Of a stretch of 9,093 bases of DNA, positions 1 to 5,101 are shown piece by piece. This DNA comes from an uncultured Clostridia bacterium. GTDB lineage: Bacteria > Bacillota > Clostridia > Oscillospirales > Acutalibacteraceae. Position numbers and translations under genes: made by a program. The notes below the pieces were generated by a model. The model was not told the origin of the DNA. It searched no databases and saw only the letters and a program-made list of their open reading frames with translations. Location of the stretch: assembly GCA_937919155.1 (NCBI GenBank), contig CALFPM010000192.1:1-9093 (forward strand), given 5' to 3'. Numbering within the stretch: position 1 is the stretch's first letter; each line of letters starts with the position of its first letter.

Positions 1-297
1 CGTTATAATCCTTTTGGTGGAAGTTTTACCGTCGATGTCACCAGTAACATTGATTGGGAGGTACAGGTAGCAGGTGGTGGCGACTGGCTTAGTGTTAGTC
101 CATGGAAAGGAAATGGCAATGGTTCGTTGACTATTGAAGCAGCGAAGAATTCCAATCCCAGTCCCCGTGAAGCCACAATAACAGTATCAGGTAGCGGCCT
201 TACTCAAGCCATCGAGGTTTATCAGGAAGGAACTGCTAAAATAACAATTGACATCAGAAGCAAAATTGAAGTAATGATAATCAACTTTTTCATATAA
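1..297 (+). CDS. C-terminal fragment of a BACON-domain protein, probably fused to unrelated DNA
   Basis: The frame is open from base 1 to a TAA at 295-297 (98 codons), so the start lies outside the window. Residues about 8-77 fit a BACON domain, an immunoglobulin-like beta-sandwich of extracellular carbohydrate-active or mucin-associated proteins: 'VTSNIDWEV', then 'WLSVSPWKGNGNGS', an Asn, 'REATITVSG' and a final 'IEVYQEG'. BACON proteins are best known from Bacteroidetes and gut phages but also occur in Firmicutes. The domain ends at about base 231. The last 20 or so residues (after 'YQEG') are low-complexity and AT-rich, and lie exactly antisense to a minus-strand leader peptide with its own ribosome site. 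I therefore infer that the native protein ended or continued elsewhere and this tail is read-through across a junction. Domain call fairly confident; gene end not. Confidence 0.7.
   Translation, partial: RYNPFGGSFTVDVTSNIDWEVQVAGGGDWLSVSPWKGNGNGSLTIEAAKNSNPSPREATITVSGSGLTQAIEVYQEGTAKITIDIRSKIEVMIINFFI
222..293 (-). CDS. 23-residue hydrophobic leader ORF: truncated secreted/membrane protein or small hydrophobic peptide
   Basis: ATG at 293-291 is preceded by GGAGG (307-303) at an ideal 9-nt spacing and by a consensus promoter. The product begins MKKLIII, followed by a hydrophobic stretch (LLLMSIVILA) and ends ...AVPS at a TGA (224-222). This is the n-region and h-region of a Sec signal peptide or a single membrane helix. 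The stop falls where the opposite-strand BACON domain ends, so the simplest reading is a secreted or membrane protein gene cut off by the junction at about 230-240. The alternative is a genuine small hydrophobic peptide, superficially like Ibs-type type I toxins; no antisense RNA promoter was identified to support that. In the mRNA, ATATAAC can pair with GTTATAT, placing the ribosome site in the loop. The nearby ATG at 300-298 is only 2 nt from GGAGG and encodes nothing recognisable. Confidence 0.45.
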   Translation of the reverse strand: MKKLIIITSILLLMSIVILAVPS

Positions 298-302
298 CAT
301 AA

Positions 303-307
303 CCTCC
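303..307 (-). promoter_or_regulatory. Shine-Dalgarno site GGAGG of the leader ORF
   Basis: GGAGG read on the minus strand, 9 nt before the ATG at 293-291. It selects that ATG over the one at 300-298, which is too close. It lies in the potential loop of a 7-bp ATATAAC/GTTATAT stem, so translation may be structure-sensitive (inference). Confidence 0.6.
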
Positions 308-328
308 AAGTTATATATCAACAGTTAT

Positions 329-357
329 ATTATATAATATTTCGGCGCTATTGTCAA
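329..357 (-). promoter_or_regulatory. Consensus sigma-A promoter (TTGACA-17-TATAAT)
   Basis: On the minus strand the -35 box TTGACA (357-352) and the -10 box TATAAT (334-329) both match consensus 6/6 with an optimal 17-bp spacer. Transcription would start near 322 and drive the leader ORF at 293. A 9-bp direct repeat GCGCCGAAA lies upstream of the -35 box (370-362) and again within the spacer (348-340), 22 bp apart, a placement typical of a repressor-controlled promoter. Confidence 0.75.
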
Positions 358-370
358 TGCTTTTCGGCGC
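340..370 (-). repeat. Pair of 9-bp direct repeats GCGCCGAAA overlapping a promoter
   Basis: Identical copies at 370-362 and 348-340 (minus strand), 22 bp start to start, about two helical turns, in otherwise very AT-rich DNA. One lies just upstream of the -35 box and the other sits between -35 and -10. A role as operator half-sites is inference; I do not recognise the motif. Confidence 0.5.
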
Positions 371-442
371 CATTTTTGGTCTTTTTGTATGGAAACGCGG
401 GGAGATTTTTGTTGTTTTTGTTAATTTTGTAACGATTAGAAA

Positions 443-467
443 AGAAGGACACACAACGTGTCCTTCT
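443..467 (-). terminator. Rho-independent terminator of the amino-acid uptake operon
   Basis: A perfect 10-bp inverted repeat, AGAAGGACAC / GTGTCCTTCT, with a 5-nt loop, starting 4 bp after the stop codon of the DUF2500-like gene. On the minus strand it is followed by a short interrupted T run (TTTCT), so it is a moderately strong intrinsic terminator. It separates the operon from the leader promoter downstream. Confidence 0.75.
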
Positions 468-471
468 CTGC

Positions 472-858
472 TTATTCTACAATATTCTCGTCTTCAAGCC
501 GGAAGGCATATACAGCACCGTCGATCACGCTGACGCTTCCGCGTTGCCCGATCTCAAAGCCCGAGTAAAATTCCTCCGACACGGGATAGCGGCACACCGT
601 ACCGTCCGTCCGCTGAAAGAAAACGAGATACTCACTCACCGTCTTGACAGAACGCTCTCCCAGCGTCACCACGCGGCACTGCAGATCGACCACCGAAGCG
701 TCAAACGTTTCTTGCTGCGGGGCTTCGTCCGTCGGGGCAAGAGCCGCGCGTTCCTTTGCTTGCTTGTTGCTCTTATCAAGCAGGACACAGCAGACCATGA
801 GAAGAACGAGAGCGCCGCACAACGCAATGCCCGCAAGTATGATCAAAATCGTTCCCAT
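472..858 (-). CDS. DUF2500-like membrane-anchored protein
   Basis: This 128-residue protein has one N-terminal transmembrane helix (about residues 4-27), a charged low-complexity linker (28-52) rich in Ala, Gln and Glu, and a small beta-rich C-terminal domain (about 53-121). That domain has the pattern of DUF2500 (YhhM-like proteins): 'EYLVFFQRTDGT', 'YPVSEEFYSGFEIGQRGSVSV' and 'GAVYAF'. The family's function is unknown. A cytoplasmic start and extracellular domain are inferred. The ATG (858-856) is preceded by AAAGGGG, 8 nt away, and the gene begins 18 bp after the ATPase stop, so it is the last cistron of the transport operon. Base and codon use differ sharply from genes upstream: all seven Thr codons are ACG and all seven Arg codons are CGN. 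It shares this style with the 3' end of the ATPase gene, so its link to the rest of the operon may be recent or artefactual. Confidence 0.75.
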   Translation of the reverse strand: MGTILIILAGIALCGALVLLMVCCVLLDKSNKQAKERAALAPTDEAPQQETFDASVVDLQCRVVTLGERSVKTVSEYLVFFQRTDGTVCRYPVSEEFYSGFEIGQRGSVSVIDGAVYAFRLEDENIVE

Positions 859-876
859 AGCCGATCCCCTTTCATC

Positions 877-1659
877 TTACAGCTCTCCCGCCGCCAAGAA
901 AGCGCGGGTCTTGTCGCTCTTGGGATGATTGAACACTTCTTCGGGCGTTCCCATTTCCTCGATCACGCCGTCCGCCATGAAGATAATGCGGTCGGCCACG
1001 TTGCGGGCAAACTCCATCTCATGGGTTACAATTATCATTGTCATCCCCTGCTGGGCAAGGTTTCTTATAACAGCCAGCACCTCACTTACCATTGTGGGGT
1101 CAAGGGCAGATGTGGGTTCATCAAAGAAAAGGATACTGGGATTCATTGCAAGTGCTCTTGCGATTGAAACACGCTGTTTCTGACCGCCCGAAAGCTCGCA
1201 GGGATATGAGTTCAGCTTTTCGGAAAGGCCCACCTTTGCAAGAATTGACTTTGCATTTGCTTCAATTTCTTCGAGAATCTGCTTTTTGTTATGCTTCCAT
1301 TCTGGAGTTTTCTTTGCATGAAGTTCACAGGCAAGAGTAACATTTTTGAGAACCGTATACTGAGGAAAAAGGTTGAAATCCTGAAATACAAGACCAACAG
1401 AAAGACGGTTCCTGCGAATTTCTTCCTTTGTGAATTTATGCTGATTTTCGCTGTCAAAAACCACATTGCCGTTAACGGTTATCTGACCTTTATCAGCTGT
1501 TTCAAGCGAGGTTATGCATCGGAGCAGAGTGGTTTTGCCGCTGCCTGATGAGCCGATGACTGAAAGCACCTTGCCTTCTTCAAGGTCAAAATCAATACCC
1601 TTGAGAACATTGTTGCTTCCAAAGCTTTTATAGAGATTTCTTACTTCAAGTATTGCCAT
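877..1659 (-). CDS. Polar amino-acid ABC transporter, ATP-binding subunit
   Basis: This 260-residue ATPase of the GlnQ/HisP-like family powers import by the adjacent permease and binding protein at the inner face of the membrane. All nucleotide-binding motifs are present: Walker A GSSGSGKT (36-43), Q-loop Gln93 in 'VFQDFNLFPQ', signature LSGGQ (156-160), Walker B ILFFDE (176-181) with catalytic Glu181, D-loop SALD (184-187) and switch His213 in 'IIVTHEM'. It is somewhat longer than the usual 240 or so residues because of an extended helical segment around 112-138. The ATG is preceded by AGGAG at 7 nt, which overlaps the end of the permease gene; the gap is 3 bp. The gene is compositionally two-part: the first 215 codons are AT-richer and use no GCG for Ala, while the last 45 are GC-rich and use GCG three times. 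The frame is intact across the change. Substrate is not readable from sequence. Confidence 0.95.
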   Translation of the reverse strand: MAILEVRNLYKSFGSNNVLKGIDFDLEEGKVLSVIGSSGSGKTTLLRCITSLETADKGQITVNGNVVFDSENQHKFTKEEIRRNRLSVGLVFQDFNLFPQYTVLKNVTLACELHAKKTPEWKHNKKQILEEIEANAKSILAKVGLSEKLNSYPCELSGGQKQRVSIARALAMNPSILFFDEPTSALDPTMVSEVLAVIRNLAQQGMTMIIVTHEMEFARNVADRIIFMADGVIEEMGTPEEVFNHPKSDKTRAFLAAGEL

Positions 1660-1662
1660 AAT

Positions 1663-2358
1663 TTAACTCCTGAAATAGCTGAGTTTCTTTTCCACCTTGT
1701 TAAGAACAACCGTAAGAATACCGACAAAAACAAGATAGAACACACCTGTGAAGAACAAGGGCCAGATCATAGCCTTTGTTGCCGCAAGTTCTTTTGCGTT
1801 TTTGATTATCTCGCAAACCATAATGCAGTTTGCAAGGGCGGTATCCTTGATGAGAGTAATAATCTCATTTGACATAGGCGGAACAATGCGCTGGACAACC
1901 TGCTTAAGAATGATTTTTCTGAAAATCTGCGATCTGCTCAGACCGAGCACCTGACCCGCCTCATACTGACCGCGGGGTATGCTTTCAATACCACCTCTGT
2001 ATATTTCCGAAAAATAGCAAGCGTAGTTAAGGGTGAATGCAATAAGAACGGCGGTGACTCTGCCCGCATCGGCAATGCCGTATTCAATAAACATAAAACG
2101 GTCAATCTTGCCGAAAAGCTGATAATCAAACAGCAGACCGGGCACATAATAGATTATGAAAATCTGAAGCATCAACGGAATACCTCTGACAATCCAGACA
2201 ATCACCTTTGTTATTGACTTGACAACTTTGAAACGGCTCATGGAACAAAAGGCTATAGGCAAACCAAGCGGTGCGCCGCAAAGCAGCGTCACCGCAAAGA
2301 TAAGCAAAGATATTTTAAAGCCGTCGAACAAAAAAGCCGTGACTTCTAAAAAGGACAT
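1663..2358 (-). CDS. Polar amino-acid ABC transporter, permease subunit
   Basis: This 231-residue integral membrane protein is of the HisM/GlnP (HisMQ) type and forms the translocation channel, probably as a homodimer since only one permease gene is present. Visible features are an N-terminal hydrophobic helix (about 13-40), the conserved 'RGIPLMLQ' motif (58-65), further membrane segments (about 101-119, 200-219) and the EAA loop (about 133-153, 'EAGQVLGLSRSQIFRKIILK') that docks on the ATPase. It ends in a short basic tail. The ATG (2358-2356) follows a GGAG site 8 nt upstream. The gene starts 32 bp after the binding-protein stop and ends 3 bp before the ATPase start. Its last codons, AGG AGT TAA, supply the ATPase ribosome site, so the two are likely translationally coupled. 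Family assignment is firm; substrate is unknown. Confidence 0.95.
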   Translation of the reverse strand: MSFLEVTAFLFDGFKISLLIFAVTLLCGAPLGLPIAFCSMSRFKVVKSITKVIVWIVRGIPLMLQIFIIYYVPGLLFDYQLFGKIDRFMFIEYGIADAGRVTAVLIAFTLNYACYFSEIYRGGIESIPRGQYEAGQVLGLSRSQIFRKIILKQVVQRIVPPMSNEIITLIKDTALANCIMVCEIIKNAKELAATKAMIWPLFFTGVFYLVFVGILTVVLNKVEKKLSYFRS

Positions 2359-2390
2359 ATTAAAACTCCAATTGGTATATCTTTATGTAA

Positions 2391-3218
2391 TTATTTCTGG
2401 TCTGAGAAATCTGTGATAGCTGTTGTTGCAACGCCGTACTTTTCTGCAAGAGCAGAGATTGTGCCGTCTGCTGCAAGAGCTTCAAGCTGTTCATTAACAT
2501 TTGCAGTGAGCATGCTGCCCTTCTTGAAACCGATTGCGTAGAATTCAACATCACTTGAAAGTTCATCAACAACCTTAAGGTTTGCATAGTCGCCCTTGCC
2601 TACGTAGCTCTTTGCAAGCTGTGCGTCAACAACTGCGAAATCTGCTGTGCCTGCGCTGATTTCTGTGAGACATTCTGTCTGCTTGATGAAGCCCTTGAAT
2701 GCTGTTCCTTCGAATTCCTTTGCATATGCTTCGCCTGCTGAGCCGCTTTCTGCAACACCGAACTTGCCGTTGAGGTCTGCTGCAGCAGCAATGCCTGAAT
2801 CAGCCTTTACAACAACTACCTGACGGTTTTCCATGTAGTTATATGAGAAGTCAACTTTTTCTGAACGGAGAACGCCGTCATCATCAGCTGTGTTAGCTGT
2901 GAAACCGTTCCATACGCAGTCGATTGTGCCTGAATCAAGGTCTGTGTACTTGCTGCTCCACTCGATTTCCTGGAAGATAACTTCATAGCCGAGGTTGCCG
3001 AAAACTTTTTCTGCAAGCTCTGTGTCAAAGCCGACAAGCTTGCCGTTTTCGTCAAGATAGTTCATGGGTTCATAAATTGTGTAACCTACAACAACTGTTT
3101 CTTTTGCTTCGTCAACGGGAGCATCTGTTGTTTTTTCGTCTGTTGTGGTGTTGCCGCCGCAGGCTGCAAGTGAGAAAAGCATAAGACCTGCAAGAATGAG
3201 TGCTAAAATCTTTTTCAT
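2391..3218 (-). CDS. Polar amino-acid ABC transporter, substrate-binding lipoprotein
   Basis: This 275-residue protein is a type 2 periplasmic-binding-fold receptor that captures the amino acid outside the membrane. It has a lipoprotein signal peptide with lipobox LAAC and acylated Cys20, then an acidic Thr-rich linker (about 21-40). Lobe I carries 'YTIYEPMNYLDENGKLVGFDTELAE' (46-70, written here as the recognisable SBP_bac_3 opening). Arg118 in 'LRSEKVDFS' aligns with the Arg that binds the ligand carboxylate in the family. 'ESGSAGEA' (157-164) and Asp198 in 'ADFAVVDAQLA' match the lobe II ligand contacts to the amino group. Relative to the usual ITPERKKxVDFS pattern there is an insertion of about four residues ('ADDD' region, 111-114) just before Arg118. 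The start has AGGAG 9 nt upstream. It is the first gene of the operon, behind a TTGACA promoter. A cystine, glutamine or other polar amino-acid ligand cannot be chosen from sequence. Confidence 0.95.
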   Translation of the reverse strand: MKKILALILAGLMLFSLAACGGNTTTDEKTTDAPVDEAKETVVVGYTIYEPMNYLDENGKLVGFDTELAEKVFGNLGYEVIFQEIEWSSKYTDLDSGTIDCVWNGFTANTADDDGVLRSEKVDFSYNYMENRQVVVVKADSGIAAAADLNGKFGVAESGSAGEAYAKEFEGTAFKGFIKQTECLTEISAGTADFAVVDAQLAKSYVGKGDYANLKVVDELSSDVEFYAIGFKKGSMLTANVNEQLEALAADGTISALAEKYGVATTAITDFSDQK

Positions 3219-3254
3219 AGTTTCGGACTCCTTTTATTTTATTATTGCGGTATT

Positions 3255-3283
3255 ACATTACCATATTAAAGCGTTTTTGTCAA
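3255..3283 (-). promoter_or_regulatory. Promoter of the amino-acid uptake operon
   Basis: The minus strand carries -35 TTGACA (3283-3278, 6/6), a 17-bp spacer and -10 TAATGT (3260-3255, 3/6) preceded by TGG, an extended -10 (TGn) that compensates for the weaker box. The predicted start near 3248 gives a 5' leader of only about 30 nt, too short for a riboswitch or T-box. Confidence 0.7.
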
Positions 3284-3294
3284 CCAAAATAACG

Positions 3295-3333
3295 AAAAAG
3301 CGGCTCGCAACGGATATTTTCCGCGCAAACCGC
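3295..3333 (-). terminator. Rho-independent terminator of the ABC exporter operon
   Basis: On the minus strand a long GC-rich hairpin (3333-3300) pairs GCGGTTTGC with GCGAGCCGC, then continues through CGGA/TCCG with a bulge and wobble pairs, closing on an AAATA loop. It is followed directly by TTTTT (3299-3295). It lies 16 bp after the exporter stop codon and just upstream of the next promoter, so the two operons are separate. Confidence 0.85.
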
Positions 3334-3349
3334 CTTGTTTAAGAATGTT

Positions 3350-5101
3350 TTATGCAGTTGCATCCATACGGCTGTTGTAAAGCTCGCTGTAGAAACCGCC
3401 CTTTTCCATAAGCTCCGTATGACTTCCCTGCTCAACGATGTTGCCGTCACGCATAACAAGGATTACATCCGCATTTTTGATTGTGGAAAGTCGGTGGGCA
3501 ACGATAAAGCTTGTTCTGCCCTGCATCATTTTGCCGAAAGCTTTCTGAATGCGGATTTCCGTTCTTGTGTCGATGGATGAAGTTGCCTCATCAAGAATAA
3601 GCATGGGAGGCAGGCAGAGCATAACTCTTGTGATGCAGAGAAGCTGCTTCTGTCCCTGAGAAAGGCCCGAATTCTCATCGGAAATAACGGTATCATAGCC
3701 ATTGGGCAGACGCTTGATAAAGCTGTGAGCGTGCGCCGCCTTTGCCGCTTCAATAATCTCCTCATCCGTGGCATCAGGCTTGCCCATTGCAATATTTTCT
3801 CTGACCGTGCCTTCCTTGAGCCAGGTATCCTGAAGCACCATTCCGTAGCTTCTGCGAAGACTTTCTCTGGTTGCTTTATTGATATCAACACCGTCAACCG
3901 AGATTTTGCCCTCATCAACATCATAGAAACGCATCAGCAGATTAATAACCGTTGTTTTTCCGCAGCCCGTGGGACCTACAATTGCAACTCTGCTGCCGCT
4001 TTCCGCCGACAGACTGAGATTCTTGATAAGCTCCCTGTCCTTGGAATATGAAAATGCAACATTCTCAAGAGTAACATTACCCTCAACAGCCTCAAGCACT
4101 GCCGCATCCTGAGCATCGGGAGTCTGAGGAGTCTGCTCAACAAGTTCAAAAAGTCTTTCGGCACAGGCAAGAGCATTCTGCAATTCAGCAATTACGCCCG
4201 AAATTTCGTTAAAAGGCTTTGTGTACTGATTTGCATAGCTGAGGAAACAGGAAAGCTCGCCCACCGTGATTGTGTTATTCACAACGGCAAATGCACCTGC
4301 AAAACCCACCGCCGCATAAACCACGCTGTTTACAAATCGTGTGCAGGGATTTGTGAGTGATGAAAAAAATATGGCTTTCAATGAATATTTTGCATATCTT
4401 TCATTGATTTCATCAAACTCCTCAAGAGATTTTTCTTCTCTCGAAAAAGCGGTTACAACCTTTTTGTTACCCACGGTTTCTTCGGTATAAGCCGTCTGCT
4501 CGCCTCGAGTCTGCGCCTGCATTCTGAACATTGAATGGGTGTGCTTTGCAATAAATCTTGCAACGAACAGCGAAAGAGGTGTAAGAATAACCACAACAAG
4601 GGTGATTTTCCAATTGATTGCCAGCATAAATCCGAGTGTGCCTGCAATTGTGACAACACCTGTGAAAAGCTGTGTGAATCCCATCAGCAGACCGTCTGCA
4701 AACTGGTCGGCATCGGAAATAATGCGGCTTACAGTTTCGCCCGCAGGCTTTGAATCAATGTAACTCAGAGGCAGAATCTGAATCTTTTCCATAGCCGCGT
4801 TGCGTATATCACGCACAACGCGGAATGTTATTCTGTTGTTGAGAGTGTTCATAACCCACTGAGCCGCCGCGGCAACCAAAGCAAGCACGGCAATTTTGTA
4901 AAGATAAGGCATCAGCGCGGCAAAATCAACTCTGCCTGCACCTGCAATCTTATCAATCGCACCGCCTGCAAGCACGGGAATATAAAGACTGACCGCAACG
5001 CTGAAAGCCGCAAGAACAACGGAAACGGCAAGATGAATCTTATATCTTCCCACATAAAACAAAACTCTTTTCAGAGTGCTTTTATTCACTTTCTTTTTCA
5101 T
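3350..5101 (-). CDS. Heterodimeric ABC exporter, catalytic half-transporter (canonical Walker B, degenerate signature)
   Basis: This 583-residue half-transporter has an N-terminal six-helix membrane domain (about 1-320) and a C-terminal ATPase domain (about 340-583). Motifs are Walker A GPTGCGKT (376-383), Gln424, Walker B 'MLILDEATSS' with catalytic Glu505, and switch His536 in 'IVAHRLST'. The signature is LSQGQ (480-484), not LSGGQ: Gln replaces the first Gly. With its partner, this Glu/His pairs with the partner's intact FSGGQ to make the one competent ATP site. That asymmetry is the rule in heterodimeric exporters such as TM287/288 and BmrCD. The ATG overlaps the partner's TGA (ATGA) with GGAGG 7 nt upstream, indicating translational coupling and 1:1 production. 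Such pairs export drugs, lipids or peptides; the substrate here is unknown. Confidence 0.95.
   Translation of the reverse strand: MKKKVNKSTLKRVLFYVGRYKIHLAVSVVLAAFSVAVSLYIPVLAGGAIDKIAGAGRVDFAALMPYLYKIAVLALVAAAAQWVMNTLNNRITFRVVRDIRNAAMEKIQILPLSYIDSKPAGETVSRIISDADQFADGLLMGFTQLFTGVVTIAGTLGFMLAINWKITLVVVILTPLSLFVARFIAKHTHSMFRMQAQTRGEQTAYTEETVGNKKVVTAFSREEKSLEEFDEINERYAKYSLKAIFFSSLTNPCTRFVNSVVYAAVGFAGAFAVVNNTITVGELSCFLSYANQYTKPFNEISGVIAELQNALACAERLFELVEQTPQTPDAQDAAVLEAVEGNVTLENVAFSYSKDRELIKNLSLSAESGSRVAIVGPTGCGKTTVINLLMRFYDVDEGKISVDGVDINKATRESLRRSYGMVLQDTWLKEGTVRENIAMGKPDATDEEIIEAAKAAHAHSFIKRLPNGYDTVISDENSGLSQGQKQLLCITRVMLCLPPMLILDEATSSIDTRTEIRIQKAFGKMMQGRTSFIVAHRLSTIKNADVILVMRDGNIVEQGSHTELMEKGGFYSELYNSRMDATA

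Noticed and set aside
351..533. Plus-strand 60-codon open frame
   Set aside because: Runs across the leader promoter, the operon terminator and the 3' end of the DUF2500-like gene. No ribosome site and no recognisable product.
544..1167. Plus-strand 207-codon open frame
   Set aside because: Antisense to the DUF2500-like and ATPase genes, which have clear family motifs. The product resembles no family, and its length comes from the GC-rich codon pattern of the opposite strand.
3219..3254. Riboswitch or T-box ahead of the amino-acid uptake operon
   Set aside because: The predicted 5' leader is only about 30 nt and has no hairpin or T-box motif.
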